Assembly (NCBI GenBank): GCA_040398465.1
Contig: JBBAUA010000007.1
Location: 1-64,000 of the forward strand
DNA length: 64,000 bases
DNA from: UBA7672 sp040398465
Lineage (GTDB): Bacteria; Pseudomonadota; Alphaproteobacteria; Caulobacterales; Hyphomonadaceae
Direction of reading: 5' to 3'
Part shown: in pieces, positions 52,649 to 59,934 of the stretch
Layout of the letters: the number at the start of each line of letters is the position of its first letter
How positions within the stretch are numbered: position 1 is the stretch's first letter
Made by a program: the position numbers and the translations under genes
Notes under the pieces: generated by a model
Seen by the model: only the letters and a program-made list of their open reading frames with translations
Told to the model about the DNA's origin: nothing
The model's database searches: none

Positions 52649-53362
52649 ATGAACCGTCGAGCCTTCATCGCTGCACTCGCCGCATCGTCCGCGGGTTCCG
52701 CCCTGGCGCAGACCGCGCCGTCGGCTGCTGCGCCACTGGTCTACTACGCCGGGCAGGCAGGACGGCTGACCAGCGACCGGTCGAGCCAGGGCGGCAATCC
52801 GTTTGCGAGCGCGCTCTGTGAGGTGATTGCCCAGCGTCCGTTGACGCTGGAGACGTTCACGCGGCGGATGGCGGAGGCGAACCAGATCCATTCGCGCGGC
52901 TGGCAGATGTTGGACTATCCGCGTGTGTTGCCCGAGCCGAAGCGCCGGCTGGACAAGGGCGAGACGCGTGTGGCGCTCGTGCTGGTGAACGCAGACTATT
53001 CGAAGTCCGACGCGTATTCGCTGCCGGGTGCGGCGCATGATGCGAAGCGTGTTCCTGCGGCGCTGAACGAAGCGGGCTACCAGACCATGCTTGTGCTGGA
53101 CGCAAATGCGGAAGAGGCGCGCGCGGCGCTGGCGGAGTTTGCGCTGGCCTCAGAGGGCGCCGACAACGCGATCATCTATATCGGCGGTCATGGCGCGCAG
53201 CACCAGCGCAGCGTCTACTGGATGATGGGTGACTTTCCGGCGCAGGACGCGAAATGGTTGCCGACGCATGCGATTCCGGTGAGCGAGATTGCCAAGGCGG
53301 GCCGGGCGCGGTCGCTCAATCTCGTGCTCTACGCTAGCTGCAGGGACGACCCTTTTCGATGA
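52649..53362 (+). CDS. Secreted caspase-like (peptidase C14 fold) protein, apparently circularly permuted
   Basis: 237-residue protein with a Tat-like signal peptide (MNRRAFIAALAASSAGSALA). The central part is a caspase p20 core: TRVALVLVNADYSKSDAYSLPGAAHDAKRVPAAL, the catalytic-His strand AIIYIGGHGA, and at the very C-terminus LVLYASCRDDPF, matching the usual catalytic-Cys motif LxLDACRDNPF. The small-subunit segment that normally follows (xSDGxGxNSPFxxALLxxI...T...Q) is found instead near the N-terminus as TSDRSSQGGNPFASALCEVI to HSRGWQ. Domain order therefore looks permuted. It overlaps the next gene (ATGA). Confidence 0.7.
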   Translation: MNRRAFIAALAASSAGSALAQTAPSAAAPLVYYAGQAGRLTSDRSSQGGNPFASALCEVIAQRPLTLETFTRRMAEANQIHSRGWQMLDYPRVLPEPKRRLDKGETRVALVLVNADYSKSDAYSLPGAAHDAKRVPAALNEAGYQTMLVLDANAEEARAALAEFALASEGADNAIIYIGGHGAQHQRSVYWMMGDFPAQDAKWLPTHAIPVSEIAKAGRARSLNLVLYASCRDDPFR

Positions 53363-53715
53363 TCAGCCCCGATGATGCGCAGACCTTCGCCCGCGAATGG
53401 GTGAAGGCGTGGAACGATCATGATCTCGAGGCGATCCTCGCCCACTATGCGGACGACGTGGTCTTTCACTCGCCGCGCATCCGCATCGTCACGGGCCGGG
53501 ACGTCGATGCCCTTAACGGAAGGGCCGCGCTGCGGGATTACTGGGGCAGGGCCCTCGATCTCGCGCGCGACCTCTATTTCGAGGTGGATCAGGTCTTCAC
53601 CAGCTCCGATGCACTGACCATCCTCTACACCAACCACCGCCAGCAACAGGTCACGGAGACTTTCGTGCTGGGGGCGGATGGCAAGGTGGTCAGGTCTGTC
53701 GCTGCCTACGCGTGA
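53359..53715 (+). CDS. SnoaL/NTF2-like protein
   Basis: 118-residue alpha+beta cone protein: FAREWVKAWNDHDLEAILAHYADDVVFHSPR is the typical NTF2-like helix-strand start, and ETFVLGADGKVVRSVAAY the closing strands. Such proteins are small enzymes or ligand binders; no substrate evident. Start overlaps the caspase-like gene's stop; its end overlaps the convergent gene by 10 bp. Confidence 0.8.
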   Translation: MISPDDAQTFAREWVKAWNDHDLEAILAHYADDVVFHSPRIRIVTGRDVDALNGRAALRDYWGRALDLARDLYFEVDQVFTSSDALTILYTNHRQQQVTETFVLGADGKVVRSVAAYA

Positions 53716-54500
53716 CCGACAACAGTCGTGGTTTCCGCGGGAGCATTCGCGCGCATCTTGGATGCGTAGATCGCCGACTCCATCGCGATGGTCAGGCACT
53801 GCGCCGGCGGCAGGATGCGCGAGGCGCTGAGCAGCATGTTGGCGGCGGCCTGCGCCGTGATGGCGACCCATGACTTGCGGTTGGCAATGCCGCCCGCCGT
53901 GCTGATGGCGGGGCTGATCTCGCCGGCGAGGGCGGCGAAGGCGACGGGTCCGACCAGTTTCAGGAGGTCGCGCGTGGACGCCACCGGCTGAAGCTTGTCC
54001 TCGACGGAGGGGCGGCCCTCCTTCGGCGTGTTGAACGAGTCGCTGACATGGCGGAACATCGCCGGCACGTTGGGCAGGTCCTTGCGATCGAGACCTTTGG
54101 TCAGCGCGGCCGAAACCATCATGTTCCAGACGCGCGAACGTGCGAGCAGGGGATCGCTGACGCTGTAGAGCATCTCGTTGAGCGCATCGCCATAGAGGAA
54201 GATGCGGCCGTCGGCCTTGAGGGTGACTTCCGAGAGTTTCTTTTCGGCGGTTGCCTTCTCCATCTTCTCGACGTCGGAAAGAAGCGAGACCTGGGCTGCG
54301 ACGCCTGCGACGGCGCCGATGGCGGCCATCACCGTCGGCGCATGCAGCTTGCCCTCAAGTGCGATGCGCGGAGGCAGATTGCGGATCAGGTTGCCGAAGG
54401 CGTAGTTGCACGCCGTCTCGTCGGCTTGCCCGGCCCAGGGGAAGGGGTTGCCGGTGTTTGCGTTCGGCGCCTGCTTTTCGAGTGTGGTTGTTCCGTTCAT
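53706..54500 (-). CDS. Conserved-looking protein of unknown function
   Basis: 264-residue protein of good codon character but no recognised family. A small-residue-rich helix (VMAAIGAVAGVAAQVSLL) and another, VGPVAFAALAGEISPAISTAGGI, might contact membrane, but the rest is soluble and helical. No signal peptide. ATG 54500 (MNGTTTLEK) is preferred to the ATG 11 codons upstream. Divergent from the MerR regulator, so it could be that regulator's target. Confidence 0.55.
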   Translation of the reverse strand: MNGTTTLEKQAPNANTGNPFPWAGQADETACNYAFGNLIRNLPPRIALEGKLHAPTVMAAIGAVAGVAAQVSLLSDVEKMEKATAEKKLSEVTLKADGRIFLYGDALNEMLYSVSDPLLARSRVWNMMVSAALTKGLDRKDLPNVPAMFRHVSDSFNTPKEGRPSVEDKLQPVASTRDLLKLVGPVAFAALAGEISPAISTAGGIANRKSWVAITAQAAANMLLSASRILPPAQCLTIAMESAIYASKMRANAPAETTTVVGHA

Positions 54501-54589
54501 GTGCAGTCTCCCAGAAGCGTTTGGGCTGTCCAAGCAACTATCGGACCGCGCGAAGATTAACCATCGGCGCTCTGCAAAAAGTCATTGAC

Positions 54590-54606
54590 CCTCACGCCTC
54601 GTGAGG
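54590..54606. promoter_or_regulatory. MerR-type operator
   Basis: CCTCACG-CCT-CGTGAGG is a perfect 7-bp dyad directly after TTGAC (54585-54589), as in MerR-family promoters, where the dyad fills an overlong -35/-10 spacer. It covers a GTG at 54601 that would otherwise be a start codon, favouring translation of the regulator from ATG 54622. Confidence 0.55.
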
Positions 54607-54621
54607 CCGCAGAACAGCGTC

Positions 54622-55398
54622 ATGAAGGATCTGACCGTCAAGCAAGTTGCTGCGATTTCGGGCGTAACGGTGCGCACGCTGCACCATTATGACGAGATCG
54701 GCCTGCTCGCACCGGCCCATATCGGGGCGAATGGTTATCGCTACTACGGCCGCGCTGAAATGCTCCGGCTGCAGCGGATCCTTTTCCATCGCGAACTGGG
54801 CGCGCCGCTTGGTGAAATCGCGGCGCTGCTGAACCTCGAGGGCGAGGATCAGGTCGGCGTCCTGATGCGCCATCGGGAAAAGCTGGAGGCGGAGCGGGAA
54901 CGCTATCGCGTCCTCATCGAAACCATTGACCGCACGGTCGCAGCCATGAACGGCGAGGCGAATATGTCCAATGCAGATCTCTACAAGGGTTTCTCTGCCG
55001 AGAAGCAGGCCGCGTACGCAGCCTGGCTGGTCGAGCGCTATGGCGATCCGATGAAGGACGACAACGCGCGCTCGCGCAAGGCGCCGGCGGGCATGTCAGA
55101 GGCCGAACAGGGCGCGGCGATGGATGAGTTGAAGGACATCGAGACTGCGCTTGCAGAGGGCATGACGCGTGGCATCGCGCCAGACTCGGAGCCGGTGGAC
55201 GGCATGATCACGCGACACCGCGCGTGGGTGGCGGTTGCCTGGGGCAAGCCGTGCTCGCCGCAGGCCTATGCGGGGCTGGCCGATCTTTATCTCTCACATC
55301 CGGATTTCGTGAATCGCTACGAGACGATTGCACCCGGATTTGCGGTATGGCTGACGGACGCGATGAAGGCGCATGCAGCGCGCGCGGCGCAGGTCTAG
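54622..55398 (+). CDS. MerR-family regulator with TipAS ligand-binding domain
   Basis: 258-residue transcription factor. The N-terminal winged helix reads LTVKQVAAISGVTVRTLHHYDEIGLLAPA and GYRYYGRAEMLRLQRI, followed by a dimerisation coiled coil. The C-terminal domain (YKGFSAEKQAAYAAWLVERYGD ... WVAVAWGKPCSPQAYAGLADLYLSHPDF) is the TipAS fold that binds diverse, often antibiotic, ligands. The dyad at 54590 suggests autoregulation. Its stop shares CTAG with the convergent tdk. Confidence 0.92.
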   Translation: MKDLTVKQVAAISGVTVRTLHHYDEIGLLAPAHIGANGYRYYGRAEMLRLQRILFHRELGAPLGEIAALLNLEGEDQVGVLMRHREKLEAERERYRVLIETIDRTVAAMNGEANMSNADLYKGFSAEKQAAYAAWLVERYGDPMKDDNARSRKAPAGMSEAEQGAAMDELKDIETALAEGMTRGIAPDSEPVDGMITRHRAWVAVAWGKPCSPQAYAGLADLYLSHPDFVNRYETIAPGFAVWLTDAMKAHAARAAQV

Positions 55399-56087
55399 CG
55401 TGCGGCGCGACGGGTTTGCGCAGGCGAACGCCGGGCCGGCTTGGCTTTCTTCGCGGCCGCCTTCTTGCGCACCGGCGCGGCGGGCTTTGCCTTGAGCGTG
55501 GATACCACGGGCCAGCGGCCTGTCTCTTCTTCCCAATGCGCGCGGCAGAGGGAGACGTACATCGACTTCTCGATGCCGACCTGGTCGCCGCTTGTGACCG
55601 CGCGGCCGTCGGCTGTGCGGCGGACGACCATGGTGGCCTTGCTGCCGCAATGGCAGATGGTGCGGATCTCGCGGAGATTGTCGGCGATGGCGAGGAGTTC
55701 AGCCGAGCCGGGGAAAAGCTCGCCGCGGAAATCGGTGCGCAGGCCGTAGCACAGAACCGGAATGCCGAGACGGTCTGCGACGCGTGCGAGTTGCCAGACC
55801 TGCGGTTTCGTCAGGAATTGCGCTTCGTCGACGAAGACGCAGTCGATCTTCTTCTTGCGGTGTTCGCGATTGATCCAGGCGTGCAGGTCGTCAGCTTCGC
55901 CATAGAGCAGCGCATCGGCGCTGATGCCGATGCGCGAGGTGATGTGGCCTTCCTCGGTCTCGGCATAGAGCGCCGAAGTGAAGAGCAACGAACGCATGCC
56001 GCGCTCTTCGTAATTGTAGGACGCCTGCAGCAGCACGGTGGACTTGCCGGCGTTCATGGCGGCGTAGGAAAAATACAGTTTCGACAT
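55395..56087 (-). CDS. tdk: Thymidine kinase with basic C-terminal tail
   Basis: 230-residue type II thymidine kinase of the pyrimidine salvage pathway. P-loop YAAMNAGKSTVLLQ, VFVDEAQFLT (Walker B), lasso-domain zinc ligands in TICHCGSKATMVVR and the late LCRAHW. The enzyme proper ends near residue 195. About 32 further residues are Lys/Arg/Ala/Pro-rich (VRKKAAAKKAKPARRSPAQT), like a histone tail. Family members usually lack this. It may bind nucleic acid or be a disordered extension. Confidence 0.95.
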   Translation of the reverse strand: MSKLYFSYAAMNAGKSTVLLQASYNYEERGMRSLLFTSALYAETEEGHITSRIGISADALLYGEADDLHAWINREHRKKKIDCVFVDEAQFLTKPQVWQLARVADRLGIPVLCYGLRTDFRGELFPGSAELLAIADNLREIRTICHCGSKATMVVRRTADGRAVTSGDQVGIEKSMYVSLCRAHWEEETGRWPVVSTLKAKPAAPVRKKAAAKKAKPARRSPAQTRRAAR

Positions 56088-56200
56088 GGCCGCTCTCCGG
56101 ACGCTGCAAGTCTGCAGCGGTCAGGCCAGGAGGCCAAGCAAGAGCCGGCGCAACCCTGACGGTTTCTGGGGATGAGCGAACGCCGGCCTGTGCGGCGATC

Positions 56201-56695
56201 CTATTGCGGCAGGCCGGCCGCGACGAACTTCGCCAGGTCGTCGAGCTGATCGGCGGAGAGGGCCGCGGCCATCGGGGGCATCTTCTCGCCGGGGCTGACC
56301 ATGCCCTTCACGATCTTTTCCTTCACGGCGTCGTAGTCGAGGCCTGCGGTGAGGGCGACGCCCATCTGCGTGCCCTGACCCGTGGGGCCATGGCACATCG
56401 CGCACGAGCCCGCGCCGGCATAGACGGCGCGTCCGTTGGCGAGCTCTTCGGTGGTCGGTCCGGCCGATGCTGCGGGGATGGCTGGCGCGACCGCGGCCGC
56501 GGGCGCAGCTGCGTCGGCAGGCGCGGTGGAGAGGCTGTCGGTGGTGTTCTCGGCGGCGGGGCCGCTGGGGCCGACGGGCTCTTCGGCGATCGGCGCGGGC
56601 GGCGGCGTGGCGGGCGCGGGTTCTTCGGCCGCGGGCGTGCAGGCCGCGATGAGGGCGAGTGTCGAGAGTGTCAGAGTTGCAAGACGAAAGTTCAC
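56201..56695 (-). CDS. Cytochrome c lipoprotein
   Basis: 164-residue periplasmic class I c-type cytochrome. The signal peptide ends at the lipobox ALIAAC, an Ala/Pro-rich linker runs to about residue 78, then a single-haem domain starts with NGRAVYAGAGSCAMCHGPTGQG (CxxCH). The sixth ligand is probably the Met in PGEKMPPMAA. Likely a membrane-tethered electron carrier. GTG 56695 follows GGGGGC. Confidence 0.9.
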   Translation of the reverse strand: MNFRLATLTLSTLALIAACTPAAEEPAPATPPPAPIAEEPVGPSGPAAENTTDSLSTAPADAAAPAAAVAPAIPAASAGPTTEELANGRAVYAGAGSCAMCHGPTGQGTQMGVALTAGLDYDAVKEKIVKGMVSPGEKMPPMAAALSADQLDDLAKFVAAGLPQ

Positions 56696-56813
56696 GCGAA
56701 GCCCCCTTTGAGTACGCCTGTCCCGGATCCGTGCGGCATAGCCGGATATCCCGGCCCCTTCTGTCTGCCGAATGAACTGATCGCAACCCCCGTTCCGCCC
56801 CCGGGGGCTTTGT

Positions 56814-57383
56814 TCACGCAGGTGTGGGCGCGTGGCCGGCAGCGGCAACGCCCGGGAAGATGTGCACGCCCTGGCGGTTGGCGCGCTTGATGAGTTCCGC
56901 AAGGGTGATCTGACCGAAAGCGCCCTTCCAGCCCTTGCCGTGGAACGCGCTCACGGGTGTTGCGGCGCGCAGGTCGCTGAGGGGCGTCACGTCCTCGACC
57001 AGCAGGAGGCGCGGGCCTGGCTCGTGGCAGGCCAGAACAAGCGATGACAGGGCCATCGGATCGAAGGCGGCGACCAGGATGGTCTCGCCGCGCCATTCGT
57101 GGAGCAGGGCGGCGAGGCCGTGGCTGTCGGCGAGGGAGCGGGTGTCGTGGAAGAAGACCGGCTCCGACATCAGCGGGTTGAGCCCGGTGGCGGCGCCGGT
57201 GTTGCGCGTGCGGATCAGCGGCTGGTGCGTGCGGCGGCGCGTGTGTGCAATCGTCCAGCCGAGGCGGCGGCCAAGCGTGAGCAGCTGGCGGGCGGCGCTG
57301 CCCGCTTTTGCATCAGGCGCGCGGTCGGGCACGGCGTCCGCCTGCAGGTCGACGCAGATGAGGCGACAGGTCGAGTTGTCCAT
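56814..57383 (-). CDS. Isochorismatase-fold protein lacking the catalytic cysteine
   Basis: 189-residue protein with the cysteine-hydrolase Rossmann-like fold: CRLICVDLQADAVPD (the first catalytic Asp), then LADSHGLAALLHEWRGETILVAAFDPMALSSLVLACHEPG and LLLVEDVTPLSD. In active members the nucleophilic Cys lies after G-x-x-T-x-x-C at the start of the helix; here the aligned position reads D-P-M-A-L. The catalytic Lys position also appears changed (FFHDTRS). It is probably non-hydrolytic. Follows the GNAT pair on the same strand at 56 bp. Confidence 0.7.
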   Translation of the reverse strand: MDNSTCRLICVDLQADAVPDRAPDAKAGSAARQLLTLGRRLGWTIAHTRRRTHQPLIRTRNTGAATGLNPLMSEPVFFHDTRSLADSHGLAALLHEWRGETILVAAFDPMALSSLVLACHEPGPRLLLVEDVTPLSDLRAATPVSAFHGKGWKGAFGQITLAELIKRANRQGVHIFPGVAAAGHAPTPA

Positions 57384-57439
57384 GGGGAGACCCTGGAGCT
57401 GGAAGGCTAAGCTGGAAGACGTCGGTCGGGAGGCGGCGG

Positions 57440-58021
57440 TTATGCCACCGCAGGGCGGGCGGCCGACCGGTCGAGGACACTTTCCTCGTCCCACTCACCC
57501 TCGGGGCGCATCACGACATAAGGGTCGCTGTCCATCGTAACGGCGTCATTGCGCGCCGCGAGTTCGCGATAGCATTCGACGTAGTCGTAGTCCGAGAAGC
57601 GGAAGCCCTCGCGGCCCTCGCGCGGGTGGAAGCCGAGCTGCTTCCAGAATGGCACGAGGCGCTTCTGGATGTAGCCGAGCACATGGCGGTAGCCCTTGCG
57701 TCCGATCATGTCGACCGCCGTCGCGATCATCAGCTTCACGAGTGCGCCGCCGCGCACATGCTTCATCACGCACACGCGCTCGATCTTGGCGAACGATGCG
57801 AACCAGCGGATGCGAAGTGTCGCGACCGGCTCGTTGCGGAGGTACGCAATAAGGTGGGAGGAGGAGAGGTCGTTGTTGTCGAACTCCTCGTCATAGGGGC
57901 AGTCCTGTTCGGCGAGGAACACGGACGCCCGGATCGCGACGACTTTCATGAAGTCGTTGAGATCGCGCACCATCTCGATGCGCAGGTCATTGTTTGCGTG
58001 ATTTGCTTGGACCGACATCAT
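57440..58021 (-). CDS. GNAT-family N-acyltransferase
   Basis: 193-residue protein. FMKVVAIRASVFLAEQDCPYDEEFDNNDLSSSHLIAYL and EPVATLRIRWFASFAKIERVCVMKHVRGGALVKLMIATAVDMIGRKGYR follow the GNAT core, with a V-x-x-x-x-R-G-G-A-L-like CoA loop and the GFHPREGREGF end strand. The E-(F/Y)-D-N-D and RxR patterns recall acyl-homoserine-lactone-synthase-like GNATs, but that is only a resemblance. Its start overlaps the upstream gene's stop (ATGA). Substrate unknown. Confidence 0.75.
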   Translation of the reverse strand: MMSVQANHANNDLRIEMVRDLNDFMKVVAIRASVFLAEQDCPYDEEFDNNDLSSSHLIAYLRNEPVATLRIRWFASFAKIERVCVMKHVRGGALVKLMIATAVDMIGRKGYRHVLGYIQKRLVPFWKQLGFHPREGREGFRFSDYDYVECYRELAARNDAVTMDSDPYVVMRPEGEWDEESVLDRSAARPAVA

Positions 58022-58617
58022 GCCGCCATCTCCATGACCGAGGCGCAGCGCCAGAAAAGGTGGGGGGTATTGTCGAACGGGAAGAAGCCGAGATGGCGCA
58101 TGATGCGCGCGCCGGCTTCAGTGGAGTCCCGGCCGAAGAAGGGCAGGTCCGGGAAGTAGCGGTCGATCAGTGTACGCAGGCCAAGCACCAGCGCGCCGCG
58201 GCTGACCTGATCCTTTCCGGCGTAGCACCAGCAGTAGAAGCCAGCGAGCGGCTCGCCCATGCGGGCGACCCATTTTTGATCGATGTTAGCCGCGTCGAAC
58301 GTGTTGTCGACGAGGGCTGCGACGCCTGCAGCGGTGAGCGCGAGCGGAGCAAGGAAGCCTGTGACCTCTCCGCGGCGGCGGATCACCCAGATCGATGCGC
58401 CGGTCAGTGCATCGACACGCTTGATCTCGTCGAGCGAGGCGAGGCCCGGCCCGAGTTCCTGCGTTGCGAGTGCGTGCACGTCGGCGAAATCCTGGTCGCT
58501 CGCTGCATGCTCGAGCCGCACTGCCGCCATCATCGCTTCGGATGCGCCGTGCATGTATTTTGTATGCAGACGTTCGCCTCCCAGCGAACGTAAAAGCGAT
58601 GTCGCGCTGTCCCCCAT
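58018..58617 (-). CDS. Divergent GNAT-like protein, partner of the GNAT gene
   Basis: 199-residue protein: DVHALATQELGPGLASLDEIKRVDALTGASIWVIRRRGEVTGFLAPLAL, then AGKDQVSRGALVLGLRTLIDRYFPDLPFFGRDSTEAGARIMRHLGFFPF. The layout (strand pair, central loop, terminal Gly-Phe strand) resembles a GNAT fold, but the acetyl-CoA loop is poorly conserved. ATG 58617 follows a G-rich ribosome site; an ATG 14 codons upstream is possible. Translationally coupled to the following GNAT gene, so they may form a heterodimer. Confidence 0.55.
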   Translation of the reverse strand: MGDSATSLLRSLGGERLHTKYMHGASEAMMAAVRLEHAASDQDFADVHALATQELGPGLASLDEIKRVDALTGASIWVIRRRGEVTGFLAPLALTAAGVAALVDNTFDAANIDQKWVARMGEPLAGFYCWCYAGKDQVSRGALVLGLRTLIDRYFPDLPFFGRDSTEAGARIMRHLGFFPFDNTPHLFWRCASVMEMAA

Positions 58618-58651
58618 CACCACCCCCCTCACACCCCGACCGTTCTGGCCG

Positions 58652-58667
58652 TTAATCACTTGCTAAC
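58652..58667. promoter_or_regulatory. Near-consensus CtrA-type box between GNAT pair and LysR gene
   Basis: TTAA-TCACTTG-CTAAC has one mismatch to TTAA-N7-TTAAC. It lies 35 bp upstream of the GNAT-pair start and 52 bp from the LysR start. Confidence 0.35.
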
Positions 58668-58718
58668 CATTCAACACAAACTGGAGCCTTGCGCCATTGC
58701 GTTTCAGGCAGAGCGGGT

Positions 58719-59714
58719 ATGACGGGCAAGGACCTCAACGAACGTCCTATCCGCGAGCTGGTCGATTGGTCGGACCTTCGAACATTCTACGCGGTGGCGA
58801 CGGTGGGCTCGATGAACGCCGCCGCGGAACTCATGGGCGTGACGCAATCGGCAATCTCGAAACGTCTCGGACAACTTGAACAGCGACTTGGCGCGCGCCT
58901 GCTGGAGAGGTCGCCGACAGGCATTCAGCTAACAGAGGCAGGCGCAGAAGCACTCGATCACGTGACAACCATGATGCGCGCAAGTCAGTCTCTGGAGAAC
59001 ACGCTGCGTGGTCTTGAGACGAAGACACAGGGTGAAGTGAAGATCTGGGCCAATGACGGCATTCTGGCCTTCTGCATTGCTCCGAATGTTTCGTCTTTCC
59101 TTGCCGAGAACCCGGGCGTGCGCCTGGCGATGACGTCGGACCGCAACCTTCCGAAGCAGGGGCAGGGCTATGCGGATGTCGTGATCGGGTTCGATCAGCC
59201 GGTACAGGGCGACGTCGTTTCGTTTCCAATCGCGACGCTGCACTACTGCGCGTTCGCCTCGCGCGACTACATCGCGACGTACGGTGTACCGACCGGTCCG
59301 CTCGATATTGGCGCGCACCGTGTCCTGAATCACACGCTCTACAGCGAGAATCCGGGCTGGAAGGACAAGACGGCCCAGATCGCGGCGCTGGTGGAGCCCG
59401 CCTTGCTGACCGATTGCAGTGCATCCCTGTTGCAGGCGACGGCCTCGGGCGCGGGAATAGCGGTTATGCCGAGCTACGCGGTGCGGCTGGATGCGCGGCT
59501 GGTCGCGCTGCCCATGCCTCCGCTGGCGTCGGTGAAGGTCTGGCTCGGGTTTCACGAGAGCGCGCGCCGGGCGCCGCGGGTGCGCAATGTTGTAAGCTGG
59601 GTGCGACTGATGTTCGACCGCCGGAAGAACCCCTGGTTCCGGGAGGACTATGTGCCACCGAGCCTGTTCGACAACGCGCCGGCCATCGCCTGGCCGGACG
59701 AGCGTGCGGCGTAA
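58719..59714 (+). CDS. LysR-family transcriptional regulator
   Basis: 331-residue regulator. The N-terminal winged helix reads DWSDLRTFYAVATVGSMNAAAELMGVTQSAISKRLGQLEQRLGARLLER. The periplasmic-binding-like effector domain spans about residues 95-300. ATG 58719 gives the natural N-terminus. It is divergent from the two GNAT genes, the usual arrangement for a LysR regulator and its target operon. Confidence 0.92.
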   Translation: MTGKDLNERPIRELVDWSDLRTFYAVATVGSMNAAAELMGVTQSAISKRLGQLEQRLGARLLERSPTGIQLTEAGAEALDHVTTMMRASQSLENTLRGLETKTQGEVKIWANDGILAFCIAPNVSSFLAENPGVRLAMTSDRNLPKQGQGYADVVIGFDQPVQGDVVSFPIATLHYCAFASRDYIATYGVPTGPLDIGAHRVLNHTLYSENPGWKDKTAQIAALVEPALLTDCSASLLQATASGAGIAVMPSYAVRLDARLVALPMPPLASVKVWLGFHESARRAPRVRNVVSWVRLMFDRRKNPWFREDYVPPSLFDNAPAIAWPDERAA

Positions 59715-59934
59715 GCGCCACGCCTGGGCAGGCGCCGGTTCCTGCCAAAAAAAGGTCCAGATTGCGGGGGCACGCTCCACATTCCGGGGCGCAGCAGATA
59801 TTCAGCGGCCGTGACCGTTGAGGTCGCCGCGCCCCGCTTGAAAACGCGCCAGCAGGCACAAACTAGCTCTGCATGTCCCGTTTTCGGGCCCAGACGAATT
59901 CTCCCGGCATACCCGGGCATAGACGGAGAAGCAG

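Noticed and set aside
57440..58021. Acyl-homoserine lactone synthase
   Set aside because: Some acidic and Arg residues recall LuxI-type enzymes, but the protein aligns better with a generic GNAT fold, and there is a LysR, not a LuxR, regulator beside it.
59740..59765. Terminator after the LysR gene
   Set aside because: A GGCAGG/CCTGCC hairpin is followed by a run of A on the plus strand, which is the wrong base for an intrinsic terminator in that direction.
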